Positions 9,962 through 19,777 of a stretch of DNA of 64,000 bases are shown here, piece by piece. The translations under genes were made by a program, and so were the position numbers. The stretch comes from Pandoraea faecigallinarum. Its GTDB lineage: Bacteria; Pseudomonadota; Gammaproteobacteria; Burkholderiales; Burkholderiaceae. Each line of letters starts with the position of its first letter. Within the stretch, counting starts at the first letter, position 1. The notes under the pieces were generated by a model. That model saw only the letters and a program-made list of their open reading frames with translations. It was not told the DNA's origin and ran no database searches. The stretch covers positions 1,736,001-1,800,000 of the forward strand of contig NZ_CP011807.3 in NCBI RefSeq assembly GCF_001029105.3. The letters are read 5' to 3'.

Positions 9962-11941
9962 ATGTCGAAAAAAAATACGCCTGCCCAATACAGCGAAGCT
10001 TCCATCAAGGTCCTGAAGGGGCTTGAGCCGGTCAAGCAGCGCCCGGGCATGTACACCCGTACCGAAAATCCGCTGCACATCATTCAGGAAGTCATCGACA
10101 ACGCTTCGGACGAAGCGCTGGGAGGCTACGGCAAGCAGATTCTCGTCACGCTGAACAAGGACGGTTCGGTGAGCGTCGAGGACGATGGTCGGGGCATTCC
10201 TGTCGGCATCCATCCGGAAGAGGGCGTGCCGGTCGTCGAAATCGTGTTCACGCGTCTGCATGCCGGCGGCAAGTTCGACAAGGCTGCCGGTGGTGCCTAT
10301 ACGTTCTCCGGCGGCTTGCACGGTGTCGGCGTGTCCGTGACGAACGCTTTGGCGACGCGACTCGCGGTCACGGTGTGGCGCGATGGTCAGGTCTCGGAGC
10401 TCGAATTCGCCGACGGTGGCAATGTCAACGTGGCGCTTCATTCGCGTGAGGCGCAGCGCGGCGAGAAGAAAAGCGGAACGCGTGTGACTGTCTGGCCGGA
10501 TGCGAAGTACTTCGATAGCCCGGCACTGCCGCTGGGCGAACTGCAACGGCTGCTGCGCTCGAAGGCGGTGTTGTTGCCGGGCGTGCGCGTGACGTTGCGC
10601 CAGGAAAAGAACGGCGAAGAGCAGACCTGGTTCTACGAGCACGGCCTGCGCGGCTACCTCGTCGAATCCCTGGGCGGGGCGGAGCCGCTCATCCCGTTGT
10701 TCGAAGGCGAACGTTTCGCCGACGGCAGCGAAGACAGCTTTGCCGAAGGCGAGGGCGCTGCGTGGGTCGTGGCGTGGACGGAAGACGGTGCACAGGTGCG
10801 GGAATCCTACGTCAACCTGATTCCGACGCCCGCAGGCGGCACCCACGAGTCGGGGCTGCGCGAAGGTCTGTTTCAGGCGGTGCGGGGCTTCATCGAATTG
10901 CACAACCTTCAGCCCAAGGGCGTGAAACTGCTGCCCGAAGACGTCTTCTCACGCGTGTCGTTCGTGCTGTCGGCGAAGGTGCTCGATCCGCAGTTTCAGG
11001 GGCAGATCAAGGAGCGTCTGAACAGCCGTGACGCCGTGCGTCTGGTCTCGTCGTTCACGCGTCCTGCGCTCGAACTGTGGCTCAATCATCACGTCGAGCA
11101 CGGCAAGAAGCTGGCCGAACTGGTGATCCGGCAGGCACAGGCTCGCACACGTGCGGGCCAGAAGATCGAGAAGAAGAAAAGCTCCGGTGTGGCCGTGTTG
11201 CCGGGTAAGCTGACCGATTGCGAGACGGAAGACATCGCGCGTAACGAGCTGTTCCTCGTCGAGGGCGACTCGGCGGGCGGGTCGGCGAAGATGGGGCGCG
11301 ACAAGGAATTCCAGGCGATTCTGCCGCTGCGTGGCAAAGTCCTGAATACGTGGGAGACCGAGCGCGACCGTTTGTTTGCGAACAACGAAGTGCACGACAT
11401 CGCGGTGGCTATCGGCGTCGACCCGCACGGTGCGAACGACACCCCCGATCTGTCGAACCTGCGATACGGCAAGATCTGTATTCTCTCGGACGCCGACGTG
11501 GATGGCTCGCACATTCAGGTGTTGCTGCTCACGCTGTTCTTCCGTCACTTCCCGCAACTGATCGCCAAGGGCCATGTGTACGTGGCGCGCCCGCCGCTGT
11601 ATCGCGTCGATGCGCCGGCCCGTGGCAAGAAGCCCGCGCAAAAGCTGTATGCGCTGGACGAGGGCGAACTCGAAGCGATTCTCGACAAGCTGCGCAAGGA
11701 CGGTGTGCGTGAGTCTGCGTGGTCCATCAGCCGCTTCAAGGGGCTGGGCGAGATGAGCGCCGAGCAACTGTGGGAGACGACGATGAATCCGGATACGCGT
11801 CGCCTGAGTCCGGTGTCGCTCGGTCAGCTCGACTTCGACGCGACCGTCGCCCGCATGAACATGCTCATGGGCAAGGGCGAGGCGGCGCAGCGGCGCAGCT
11901 GGCTCGAGGCCAAGGGCAACGAGGTCGAAGCCGATATCTGA
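9962..11941 (+). CDS. parE: DNA topoisomerase IV subunit B
   Basis: A 659-aa GHKL ATPase subunit of topoisomerase IV, which with ParC decatenates replicated chromosomes. The ATP-binding domain shows EVIDNASDEAL and GGLHGVGVSVTNALA. The TOPRIM domain has EGDSAGG (from residue 434) and DADVDGSHI (from 510), the metal-binding acidic cluster. The length of about 650 aa, without the GyrB insert, and the nearby parC argue for ParE over GyrB. parC lies 1.8 kb downstream, separated by two envelope-protein genes. Confidence 0.96.
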   Translation: MSKKNTPAQYSEASIKVLKGLEPVKQRPGMYTRTENPLHIIQEVIDNASDEALGGYGKQILVTLNKDGSVSVEDDGRGIPVGIHPEEGVPVVEIVFTRLHAGGKFDKAAGGAYTFSGGLHGVGVSVTNALATRLAVTVWRDGQVSELEFADGGNVNVALHSREAQRGEKKSGTRVTVWPDAKYFDSPALPLGELQRLLRSKAVLLPGVRVTLRQEKNGEEQTWFYEHGLRGYLVESLGGAEPLIPLFEGERFADGSEDSFAEGEGAAWVVAWTEDGAQVRESYVNLIPTPAGGTHESGLREGLFQAVRGFIELHNLQPKGVKLLPEDVFSRVSFVLSAKVLDPQFQGQIKERLNSRDAVRLVSSFTRPALELWLNHHVEHGKKLAELVIRQAQARTRAGQKIEKKKSSGVAVLPGKLTDCETEDIARNELFLVEGDSAGGSAKMGRDKEFQAILPLRGKVLNTWETERDRLFANNEVHDIAVAIGVDPHGANDTPDLSNLRYGKICILSDADVDGSHIQVLLLTLFFRHFPQLIAKGHVYVARPPLYRVDAPARGKKPAQKLYALDEGELEAILDKLRKDGVRESAWSISRFKGLGEMSAEQLWETTMNPDTRRLSPVSLGQLDFDATVARMNMLMGKGEAAQRRSWLEAKGNEVEADI

Positions 11942-12116
11942 GCGATGTCGGCGCACACACGGGTGGGCCGCATGCCGACGGACACAATCGGAGGCTTTCG
12001 GTCCGTCCACGCCGGCCCGCATGGTCGGAATGATCGAAGTGGCCTCATGCCTCGCCGGGCGGGCCATAGCGGACCCTTGCCAGGACATTGGCATTGTAGG
12101 AATGCGCATTTTCGCC

Positions 12117-12147
12117 GCACTCACGCGGGGCAAACCAGCGTGAGTGC
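12117..12147. terminator. Inverted repeat after parE, possible terminator or operator
   Basis: A perfect 10-bp inverted repeat (GCACTCACGC / GCGTGAGTGC) with an 11-nt loop. No T-tract follows, so it would be a weak intrinsic terminator. It lies 47 nt before the DUF4399 start codon, where a protein-binding site is equally plausible. Confidence 0.4.
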
Positions 12148-12193
12148 TCACATAGTGGGATAATCCACCCCTCACCCTACCGGGAGTCGCGTT

Positions 12194-12613
12194 ATGTTGC
12201 GTTCCATGCGTTACATTCTCGTGCCCATGCTGCTTGCTGGCGCAAGCGCCACCGCTTTGGCACAGTCGGCCCAACCGCGCGTCTTCTTCGTTGCACCGTC
12301 CAATGGTGCGACGGTGTCGAATCCGGTAGTGGTCAAGTTCGGCGTCGAGGGCATGGCGATCAAACCGGCGGGCGACATGGCGTCCGACACGGGCCACCAT
12401 CACCTCATCATCGACGGCGATCCGGTTCCGGCAGGTCAGGTCGTTCCCACCGACGATACCCACCTGCATTTCGGCAAAGGCCAGACCGAGACGAGCGTCA
12501 ATCTGACGCCGGGCGATCACACGTTGACGATGCAATTCGCCAACGGTGCCCACCAGTCGTACGGTCCGGCCATGAGCCAGACGATCAAGGTGCATGTCAA
12601 AGGTCAGCAATAG
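12194..12613 (+). CDS. Exported DUF4399 protein
   Basis: A 139-aa protein with a signal peptide (about residues 1-24, cleavage after ATALAQ). The mature part carries the DUF4399 pattern: RVFFVAPSNGATVSNP, GHHHLIID and LHFGKGQTE, then a beta-strand-rich end (GDHTLTMQFANG). His-rich GHHHL may bind metal; no enzyme activity is known to me. The ribosome binding site is weak (CCGGGAGT, 9 nt before the ATG). The last 20 nt overlap the next gene, suggesting co-translation with the transglycosylase. Confidence 0.8.
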   Translation: MLRSMRYILVPMLLAGASATALAQSAQPRVFFVAPSNGATVSNPVVVKFGVEGMAIKPAGDMASDTGHHHLIIDGDPVPAGQVVPTDDTHLHFGKGQTETSVNLTPGDHTLTMQFANGAHQSYGPAMSQTIKVHVKGQQ

Positions 12614-13541
12614 CGATGTTTCGACGGCCAAACGCGTAAGCGCGCTTCGCCGAAAGTTCTCTCTGCGCCAACTCGCAGGTCCCGCGCTCGCCGCTTTGCT
12701 GCTTGGCGCGGCGCCGCTCGCGCACGCCGAACTGTATGGCTACGTCGACGAAAACGGCGTAGCCCATCTCGCTGCGCGCAAGCTCGATGCTCGCTATCGG
12801 CTCGTTGTGGGCAATGGCGGTAACGTCGATCTGCGCACCGGGCAACGGCAAGGCGTGGTCAGCGGCCCCGACCGCTCACGTCTGTATGACGCGCTCGCAC
12901 GTCATCCCAATCTGAAAAAGCTGGCACCGGTGATCGCGCAGGCGGCCCAAAAATTCAACGTCGACGCCGCGCTGCTCAAAGCGGTGATCGCCGCCGAATC
13001 CGGCTTCGACAGCGCGGCAGTGTCACCCAAAGGCGCTGTGGGGCTGATGCAGGTGCTGCCGGCAACGGGCGAGCGTTACGGTGTGCGCGCCGACGCACGA
13101 CGCAGCGTTGCCGACAAGTTGACCGATCCGCGTGTCAATGTGCTGACCGGCGCCCGCTATTTACGCGACCTTCAGGCCCGTTATCCCGACCGTCTGGAAT
13201 TGGTGCTCGCATCCTACAACGCGGGTGAGGGCGCGGTGGCGCGTCACGCCGATCAGATTCCGCCTTATGCGGAGACGCGCGACTACGTCGCTGCCGTCCT
13301 CGAACTCTATCGACGTTTCCATCCGGGCAACGCCGACGCGGTGCCCGGCCGTCGCGTCATCCAGGCCAGCGGCAGTGGCGGGACGCTGGGAAATGCGCGG
13401 ATCAACGGGTCGCGCGATGGGCGTATCCACGTCATTCTGGGTGCGCCGTCAGGTTTGCCCGTGGTGCCTGCTACCATGCCGAACGCATCGGCGCGCGATT
13501 CGGCGCCCTCCGCACTGTCGGCACCGCCCGCGACCGACTGA
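12594..13541 (+). CDS. Lytic transglycosylase (SLT domain, DUF4124-type N-terminus)
   Basis: A 315-aa exported murein-cleaving enzyme. The signal segment lies at about residues 25-46 after a basic leader. A short strand-rich domain follows (ELYGYVDENGVAHLA, 46-60), then the SLT domain with catalytic Glu135 in AAESGFDS, the GLMQVLP motif and ASYNAGEGAV. The tail after about residue 250 is low-complexity. The start overlaps the preceding gene by 20 nt; a later start would shorten the long n-region. It sits between parE and parC, a placement with no obvious functional link. Confidence 0.88.
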   Translation: MSKVSNSDVSTAKRVSALRRKFSLRQLAGPALAALLLGAAPLAHAELYGYVDENGVAHLAARKLDARYRLVVGNGGNVDLRTGQRQGVVSGPDRSRLYDALARHPNLKKLAPVIAQAAQKFNVDAALLKAVIAAESGFDSAAVSPKGAVGLMQVLPATGERYGVRADARRSVADKLTDPRVNVLTGARYLRDLQARYPDRLELVLASYNAGEGAVARHADQIPPYAETRDYVAAVLELYRRFHPGNADAVPGRRVIQASGSGGTLGNARINGSRDGRIHVILGAPSGLPVVPATMPNASARDSAPSALSAPPATD

Positions 13542-13775
13542 GATACCGCTGCGCATCCGTTGGCGCTCCATTTGGCGATCTCGGAAACCCCCTCTCGGAA
13601 TCGTCCGAAGCGCGGCCGGAATCCTGGAAATCCGGGGTGCCGGGCGACCTAAATCGCATTGCGCTTTGCCATTCGGGCGCGTTTTTGCCGAAATGTACCG
13701 GCGAGCTTGGTATGATCTCGCGGTCAACATCCACTCGAACTCTCGTCAAACGTTCGCAGCAAACCCACAGGTTTT

Positions 13776-16112
13776 ATGGAACAAGTAGAAGATCTCTTTA
13801 CGCAACCGTCGGATGACGACACCCTAACGCTCGGCGCGTACGCTGAGCGCGCTTATTTGGACTACGCGATCAGCGTTGTCAAGGGCCGGGCCCTGCCGGA
13901 TGTTTGCGACGGCCAGAAGCCCGTGCAGCGCCGCATTCTGTTTGCGATGAACGAAATGGGCCTCGCCGCCGACGCCAAGCCGGTGAAGTCGGCGCGTGTG
14001 GTCGGCGACGTGCTCGGTAAGTTCCACCCGCACGGCGACCAGTCCGCGTATGACGCGCTGGTGCGTCTGGCGCAGGACTTCTCGATGCGCTATCCGCTCA
14101 TCGACGGTCACGGCAATTTCGGCTCGCGCGACGGCGACGGTGCCGCAGCCATGCGATACACGGAAGCGCGCCTCACCCCCATCGCGAAGCTCCTCCTTGA
14201 GGAAATCGACGCGGGCACGGTGGATTTTGTCCCGAACTACGACGGCTCGACGGACGAGCCGCGCCTGTTGCCGGCGCGCCTGCCGTTCGTGCTGCTGAAC
14301 GGCGCATCGGGCATCGCGGTGGGGCTCGCGACGGAAATCCCGTCGCACAATCTGCGCGAAGTCGCGTCGGCGGCGGTTGCGCTGATCCGCAATCCGAAGC
14401 TCGACGATGCCGAGTTGATGAGCCATGTGCAGGGACCGGATTTTCCCGGTGGCGGTCAGTTGATTTCGAGTGCTGCCGAGATTCGCGCCGCCTACGAAAG
14501 CGGCCGCGGCAGCCTCAAGGTGCGTGCACGCTGGAAGATCGAAGAGATGGCGCGCGGCCAGTGGCAGGCGGTGGTGTACGAGTTGCCGCCGAATACGTCC
14601 GGCCAGAAGGTGCTGGAAGAAATCGAGGAACTGACCAACCCGAAGGTCAAGCTGGGCAAAAAGTCGCTCACGCCTGAGCAGCAAAACCTCAAGCAGTCGA
14701 TGCTGGCGATGCTCGACGCTGTGCGCGACGAGTCGGGCAAGGATGCACCGGTGCGCCTCGTGTTCGAACCCAAGTCGAGCCGTATCGACCAGCAGGAATT
14801 CGTCACGATGCTGCTCGCGCACACGAGCCTGGAGTCGAGTGCATCGGTCAACCTCGTGATGGTGGGGGCCGACGGCCGCCCGGGGCAGAAGTCGTTGCGC
14901 GACATCATCACCGAATGGATTGGCTTCCGTTTCGCGACGGTAACGCGCCGTACGCGACATCGTCTGGGCAAGGTCGACGACCGCATTCATATTCTCGAAG
15001 GCCGGATGATCGTCTTCCTGAATATCGACGAAGTCATTCGCATCATTCGCGAGTCGGACGAGCCGAAGGCTGCGCTGATGAGCGCGTTCCAACTGAGCGA
15101 GCGTCAGGCGGAAGACATTCTGGAAATTCGTCTGCGTCAGCTGGCGCGACTCGAAGCGATCAAGATCGAGCAGGAACTCGCGTCGTTGCGTGACGAGAAG
15201 GCGAAGCTCGAAGAACTGCTCGCCAATGAAAGCGCGATGAAGCGCCTGCTCATCAAGGAAATCGAAGCCGACGCGAAGCAGTTCGGCGACGAACGTCGCA
15301 CGCTGATTCAGGAAGAGAAGCGGGCGGTCGCAGAAGCCCGCGTGGTCGACGAGCCGGTGACGGTGGTCGTGTCCGCCAAGGGCTGGGTGCGGGCGCTCAA
15401 AGGGCACGGCCTGGACGCGCAGGGCTTCTCGTTCAAGCAGGGCGACTCGCTGTATGGGGCGTTCGAATGCCGGAGCGTCGATCCGCTGATCGCATGGGGC
15501 AGCAACGGTCGCGTGTATTCGGTCGCCGTTGCGCTATTGCCGGGCGGACGAGGCGATGGCGTGCCGCTCACCTCGTTGATCGAGCTCGAATCCGGTTCGC
15601 GTCTGTTGCATTACTACGCCGCGTCGGGCGAGCAGCAGTTGCTGCTGGCGACGTCGGCGGGCTTCGGCTTCACGACCCGGCTTGGCGACATGGTCAGTCG
15701 CGTGAAGGCCGGCAAGTCGTTCATGACCATCGACGATGGCGCCGAACCGCTGGTGCCGACGCCAATTTGGCCGGGCGCAAGCGCGGTTGCCTGTCTATCG
15801 AGCGACGGCCGTCTGCTCGTGTTCGGCATGGACGAAATGAAGGCGCTGAGCGGGGGCGGACGTGGCGTCACGCTGATCGGTCTGGAGGCCAGGCAGACGC
15901 TGGTGTCGGCTGTTCCGATCAGCGAGGCGGGTGTCACGGTGTACGGCGAAGTGCGAGGCGGTAAAGTCCAGTCCGAGACGCTTTCGGGTACCGCGCTGGC
16001 GCCCAACATCGGCAAGCGCGCCCGCAAGGGCCGTGCGCCGGCGGTAAAGTTCGCGACGTTCAAACCGCGTTCGCTCGAGCCGGTGTTGCCGGCCGTGCCG
16101 AAAGCATCCTGA
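13776..16112 (+). CDS. parC: DNA topoisomerase IV subunit A
   Basis: A 778-aa breakage-reunion subunit. The catalytic Tyr is Tyr128 in [12 protein letters not shown]. The winged-helix region contains [14 protein letters not shown] (81-94); at the position of E. coli ParC Ser80 there is Gln89, and Asp93 replaces Glu84. The C-terminal beta-pinwheel is partial (about 510-760), as in ParC and unlike GyrA. A -10-like TATGAT lies at 13711-13716. It partners with parE, encoded 1.8 kb upstream. Confidence 0.96.
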   Translation: MEQVEDLFTQPSDDDTLTLGAYAERAYLDYAISVVKGRALPDVCDGQKPVQRRILFAMNEMGLAADAKPVKSARVVGDVLGKFHPHGDQSAYDALVRLAQDFSMRYPLIDGHGNFGSRDGDGAAAMRYTEARLTPIAKLLLEEIDAGTVDFVPNYDGSTDEPRLLPARLPFVLLNGASGIAVGLATEIPSHNLREVASAAVALIRNPKLDDAELMSHVQGPDFPGGGQLISSAAEIRAAYESGRGSLKVRARWKIEEMARGQWQAVVYELPPNTSGQKVLEEIEELTNPKVKLGKKSLTPEQQNLKQSMLAMLDAVRDESGKDAPVRLVFEPKSSRIDQQEFVTMLLAHTSLESSASVNLVMVGADGRPGQKSLRDIITEWIGFRFATVTRRTRHRLGKVDDRIHILEGRMIVFLNIDEVIRIIRESDEPKAALMSAFQLSERQAEDILEIRLRQLARLEAIKIEQELASLRDEKAKLEELLANESAMKRLLIKEIEADAKQFGDERRTLIQEEKRAVAEARVVDEPVTVVVSAKGWVRALKGHGLDAQGFSFKQGDSLYGAFECRSVDPLIAWGSNGRVYSVAVALLPGGRGDGVPLTSLIELESGSRLLHYYAASGEQQLLLATSAGFGFTTRLGDMVSRVKAGKSFMTIDDGAEPLVPTPIWPGASAVACLSSDGRLLVFGMDEMKALSGGGRGVTLIGLEARQTLVSAVPISEAGVTVYGEVRGGKVQSETLSGTALAPNIGKRARKGRAPAVKFATFKPRSLEPVLPAVPKAS

Positions 16113-16123
16113 GGGAGTCGCGC

Positions 16124-16576
16124 ATGACTGTTTACGCCTTCAGCCTGTTTCTGCATCTGGTGAGTGTTGCCGTCTGGATCGGCGGAATGTTCTTCGCGCT
16201 GGTGTGTTTGCGTCCAGCGTCGTCCGAGTTGTCGCCACAGCAACGCCTGCCATTATGGGAGGCTGCGTTCACGCGCTTCTTTACGTGGGTCGGCGTGGCA
16301 ATCGTGCTGATTCTGCTGTCCGGCGGGCACATGATGATGGGCATGGGCGGTTTGCATGCCCGTTGGCCGGTGCACGCCATGGCGGGGATCGGTGCGCTGA
16401 TGATGCTTGTCTTCGGACACATCCGTTTTGCGCTGTTCCCGCGTCTGCAACGTGCCGTGCAGGCGCAGTCCTGGCCGGACGGGGCGGCGGCGGTCAACGG
16501 GATTCGCCGGCTGGTGATTCTCAATCTCGTGCTGGGTGTCGTCGTGATTGGCCTGGCGGCATCGTTGCGTAGTTGA
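16124..16576 (+). CDS. CopD-like integral membrane protein
   Basis: A 150-aa protein with four hydrophobic segments (about 4-26, 50-72, 80-100, 127-147). The opening FLHLVSVAVWIGGMFFAL is the His-containing first helix of the CopD/DUF2214 superfamily, thought to bind heme or copper. Strong ribosome binding site (GAGGGAG, 6 nt before the ATG). It starts 11 nt after parC, so it is probably co-transcribed. Copper transport is unproven, because no CopC is nearby. Confidence 0.78.
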   Translation: MTVYAFSLFLHLVSVAVWIGGMFFALVCLRPASSELSPQQRLPLWEAAFTRFFTWVGVAIVLILLSGGHMMMGMGGLHARWPVHAMAGIGALMMLVFGHIRFALFPRLQRAVQAQSWPDGAAAVNGIRRLVILNLVLGVVVIGLAASLRS

Positions 16577-16582
16577 CAGGCA

Positions 16583-17506
16583 TTACGTGGCAGGCTGTCG
16601 TTCGACGTGCTGATGGCCGGCCACTTCGTGACATATTGCGACGAAAGCCTGGACGAGCGGGCTGTTGTCGTCGTGGCGCTTGCCGAGCAACAGCGGCGCA
16701 TGCGCATCGGGTTCGCCCAAATCCATGAAATACGCGCCTTCGATCTGGATGCAGCGCACGGCGGCGGGCAGTACCGCAACACCCAATCCACTCGCCGCGA
16801 GCGCGACGATCGTCGTCGACTCGCGCGCTTCCTGAACGACGCGCGGCGTGAAGCCGGCGCGTTCGCACATTCTTCGGATCTGACCATCGATGGCCGTGCC
16901 TACGCCGTGCGGATGCATGATAAAGGCTTCCTCCGCCAGATCGGCAATCGACAGGCTGGAGCGCTGCGCCAACGGATGGCCCTGGTGCAGAACGACGACA
17001 AGCGCTTCGTCGATCAACGTTTCGAAACTCAATCCGGGCACTGGCGGGGCTTCCTCCGCCTGACGCAGCAAGCCGATGTCCAGCGTGCGTTCCATCAGGG
17101 CTTCGCGCTGATTCTCCGAGGGCGATTCGCTCAACGTGAGTGTGACGCGCGGGTATCGCTGGCGATAGCTCGTGAGCACGCGTTTCATCAGATTGGTCAT
17201 CGGCGCGGAGGTCGTGAACGCGATGCGCAACTCGCCTGCATAGAGTCCTGCGATCCGTTGCACTTCAAGACGCGCCGCGTCGGCGTCTGCCAGGATTTGG
17301 CGCGCTCGCGCGAGGAAGGTGCGTCCGGCTGGCGTCAAAAAGACGCGCCGCTGTGAGCGCTCGAAGAGCGGCACCCCCAGCTCGTCCTCCAGAGCGCGTA
17401 TTTGCATCGACAGGGGAGGCTGCCCGATATTCAGCTTTTGGGCGGCACGGCTGAAATGTAGCTCTTCGGCGACGGTCACAAAGTAGCGCAGGTGCCGCAA
17501 TTCCAT
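16583..17506 (-). CDS. LysR-family regulator
   Basis: A 307-aa LTTR. The N-terminal winged helix (MELRHLRYFVTVAEELHFSR) is followed by a linker helix and a two-lobed effector domain (about 90-295; HPLAQ, GLGVAVLPAA). The opening MELRHLRYF resembles the BenM/CatM/CynR subgroup, which often senses aromatic or small organic acids. It is divergent from the MFS transporter, its likely target, with 107 nt between. It ends 7 nt from the convergent CopD-like gene. Confidence 0.9.
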   Translation of the reverse strand: MELRHLRYFVTVAEELHFSRAAQKLNIGQPPLSMQIRALEDELGVPLFERSQRRVFLTPAGRTFLARARQILADADAARLEVQRIAGLYAGELRIAFTTSAPMTNLMKRVLTSYRQRYPRVTLTLSESPSENQREALMERTLDIGLLRQAEEAPPVPGLSFETLIDEALVVVLHQGHPLAQRSSLSIADLAEEAFIMHPHGVGTAIDGQIRRMCERAGFTPRVVQEARESTTIVALAASGLGVAVLPAAVRCIQIEGAYFMDLGEPDAHAPLLLGKRHDDNSPLVQAFVAICHEVAGHQHVERQPAT

Positions 17507-17613
17507 GCCTGGCTCCTTGAGTTGATTGCTTTTATATATAGAAAACTCGCTTAAATATATATTGGACGCGAGGTATCGGCAAATCTATCATTCGTTGTAT
17601 ACATTTCTCTTCC
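17507..17613. promoter_or_regulatory. Divergent LysR/MFS promoter region
   Basis: A strongly AT-rich patch (about 17530-17562) in a GC-rich context, with TTTATATATAG and TTAAATATATATTGG spaced about 20 nt apart. This is the expected place for LysR binding and two divergent promoters. The exact LTTR box (T-N11-A) cannot be fixed by eye. Confidence 0.5.
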
Positions 17614-18909
17614 ATGGCTCGCGCGAGGCGAGCCGGCACCATGGCATCACCGAATTCTCTACCCTTGTCTTCCGGAGGCGCGCGCACTGGCGGTGCATCT
17701 GCGCCGAAACTTCCGGCGGGTGTGGCACGCGGCACCCGCGAATACGCCGTCATCAGCCGGGCACTCTTCTTCGGCGGTTTTTCCACGTTTGCTCAGCTTT
17801 ACTGCATGCAGTCGCTGTTGCCGTTGCTGACGGCGACGTTTGGTATCAGCCCGGCGCAGGCCAGCTGGTCGGTATCCGGTGCGACCATGATGATGGCGCT
17901 GGGTCTGCTCGTGACGTGCGTTGCGGCCGATCGCGTGAGCCGCAAGCGGATGATGACCATCGCGTTGCTGACGTCATCGGTGCTGACGCTGGCCAGTGCC
18001 TTTTCCACCAACTTCGAGACCATCGTCGTTCTGGCCGCGCTCAAGGGCCTTGCGCTGTCGGGACTGCCCGCCATTGCCATGGCTTACCTGAGTGAGGAAA
18101 TCGATCAGCGCTCGCTCGGCATGTCGATGGGCCTGTACATCGGCGGCAATATTCTGGGCGGGATGGCGGGCCGGGTCATGGCCGCTTTCGTCGCGGACAT
18201 GTTCTCGTGGCGGGTGTCGGTCGCGCTGATCGGGTTGGTGTGTCTGGCCATGGGCCTGGAGTTCGCGCGCAGTCTGCCTCATTCGCGCCGCTTCACCCCG
18301 CGCCACATGACCGTTCGCGAGGCCCTCGGTCATGCGCGGCGCCATCTGGGCGATCCCGCGTTGTTGGGCCTGTATCTGTTTGCGGGGCTCATGATGGGCA
18401 GCTTCGTGAGCGTCTACAACTATCTCGGCTTCTATCTGTCGGCGCCGCCGTTTCATCTGCCGCATGCGGCGATCGGCGCTATCTTCACGATGTACCTGAT
18501 CGGCGTGGCTGGCTCTTTCATCGCGGGGCCGCTGTCCGACCGGGTGGGGCGTCCGCGATTGTTGTGGGTGCTCGTCGCGCTGGCGATGGTCGGCCTGGTG
18601 ACGATGCTGGCGTCGCAGGTCTCGGGCGTGGTGCTGGGGTTGGCAATCTTCACCTTCGGCTTTTTCGGCGCGCATACCGTTGCCAGCAGTTGGGTCGGCC
18701 GACGCGCCACCGAAGGCCGTGCTATTGCCTCGGCGCTTTATCTGTTCTTCTATTACCTCGGTTCGAGCCTGTTGGGCAGCTTTTCGGGCGTGGTGCTCAA
18801 ATCGCACGGTTGGCACGGTGTGGTCGCCTTGCTGTCGGTCGCCGTGGTGATTTCGCTGGGCGTTGCGATTGCGATGCGTCGTGCGTACGGCACGGGCAAA
18901 CCGGTCTGA
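17614..18909 (+). CDS. MFS transporter, YnfM/AraJ-like
   Basis: A 431-aa transporter with 12 predicted helices. The segment around CVAADRVSRKRMM is the MFS loop 2-3 motif; the second half repeats it at GPLSDRVGRPRLLW. The first about 45 residues are Ala/Gly/Ser-rich and non-hydrophobic; ATGs at 17614 and 17641 are both possible. Proteins of this type export small molecules such as amino-acid analogues, sugars or drugs. Regulation by the divergent LysR protein is likely. The substrate is unknown. Confidence 0.9.
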   Translation: MARARRAGTMASPNSLPLSSGGARTGGASAPKLPAGVARGTREYAVISRALFFGGFSTFAQLYCMQSLLPLLTATFGISPAQASWSVSGATMMMALGLLVTCVAADRVSRKRMMTIALLTSSVLTLASAFSTNFETIVVLAALKGLALSGLPAIAMAYLSEEIDQRSLGMSMGLYIGGNILGGMAGRVMAAFVADMFSWRVSVALIGLVCLAMGLEFARSLPHSRRFTPRHMTVREALGHARRHLGDPALLGLYLFAGLMMGSFVSVYNYLGFYLSAPPFHLPHAAIGAIFTMYLIGVAGSFIAGPLSDRVGRPRLLWVLVALAMVGLVTMLASQVSGVVLGLAIFTFGFFGAHTVASSWVGRRATEGRAIASALYLFFYYLGSSLLGSFSGVVLKSHGWHGVVALLSVAVVISLGVAIAMRRAYGTGKPV

Positions 18910-18970
18910 GGCGATACGCGTTCGAGTCCGCAAGCCCGCGACGCTCTCGGCACAAGCCGCGCCAAAGAGA

Positions 18971-18993
18971 AACAGCCACCAACGGTGGCTGTT
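18971..18993. terminator. Hairpin between convergent MFS and ridA genes
   Basis: A perfect 10-bp stem AACAGCCACC / GGTGGCTGTT with a 3-nt loop. It lacks a clear T-tract on either side. The position between convergent genes fits a bidirectional terminator. Confidence 0.55.
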
Positions 18994-19111
18994 CTCGTAT
19001 TCGCCGGATGATGGTCACGCTATGGCGCGCGAGGCATCTCACCTGGCATCGTGCGCTGCCTCGCGTTTCCTGTCACGAGCCTTACCGTCGACGCGAAGCC
19101 GATCCACCGAA

Positions 19112-19567
19112 TCAGGCGAGTTCGGCAATCAATTCGATTTCGACACATGCGCCGAGCGGAATCTGCGCGACACCGAATGCGGAGCGAGCGTGCTTGCCCG
19201 CGTCGCCGAACACTTCACCGAATAGTTCCGACGCGCCGTTTGTCACCAGATGCTGATCGGTGAATTCCTGCGTCGAGTTCACCAGGCTCATCAACTTCAC
19301 GATGCGCTTGACCTTGTTCAGGTCGCCCGTGTGCGCGTGCAGCGTGGCGATCAATTCGATGGCGACGGCGCGCGCTGCGGCCTTACCGTCTTCGACGCTC
19401 ACGTCCTTGCCGAGTTTGCCGGTCCAAACCTTGCCGTCCTTCTTCGGCAGATGGCCCGAGAGGAACACGGTGTTGCCGGTTTGCGCGGCCATCACGTAGG
19501 CGGCCGCGGGGGCGGCGGAGGTCGGCAGTTCGATACCCAGTTGCTTCAGTTTGTCGTAGACGGACAT
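19112..19567 (-). CDS. RidA/YjgF-family protein
   Basis: A 151-aa member of the RidA superfamily, whose archetype hydrolyses reactive enamine/imine intermediates made by PLP enzymes. Conserved elements are GNTVFLSGHLP (31-41) and ARSAFGVAQIPLGACVEIE (127-145) with Arg128, the residue needed for imine hydrolysis in RidA. The N-terminus is longer than in E. coli RidA, as in the 150-aa subgroup. It lies downstream of a PLP aminotransferase on the same strand, which fits a protective role. Older annotations as an endoribonuclease are doubtful. Confidence 0.88.
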   Translation of the reverse strand: MSVYDKLKQLGIELPTSAAPAAAYVMAAQTGNTVFLSGHLPKKDGKVWTGKLGKDVSVEDGKAAARAVAIELIATLHAHTGDLNKVKRIVKLMSLVNSTQEFTDQHLVTNGASELFGEVFGDAGKHARSAFGVAQIPLGACVEIELIAELA

Positions 19568-19597
19568 TTACGGCTTCCTTGCAGAGGCGTTGAAATT

Positions 19598-19628
19598 GGA
19601 CCGATCGGTCGGTCGGGCCGATCGGTGG
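19598..19628. promoter_or_regulatory. Overlapping CCGATCGGT repeats before ridA
   Basis: ACCGATCGGT (a perfect 10-bp palindrome, 19600-19609) is followed by two CGGTCGG-like units and a second CCGATCGGT at 19618-19626. The cluster starts about 30 nt upstream of the ridA start codon, so it could be an operator. No regulator can be named. Confidence 0.35.
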
Positions 19629-19777
19629 GAGTCTGGTGTGGCAACTCGCGTGGGTTCGTGACTGCCGGCGCCAACCAAGGTCCGGCATGTAGGTGAGCGG
19701 ACGTCGATGCCTGCGGCAATCGACCGAAGCCGTGTCCGGACCGGTTGCCGGGGCGCAACGGGGGGCCCAGCGCCAGA

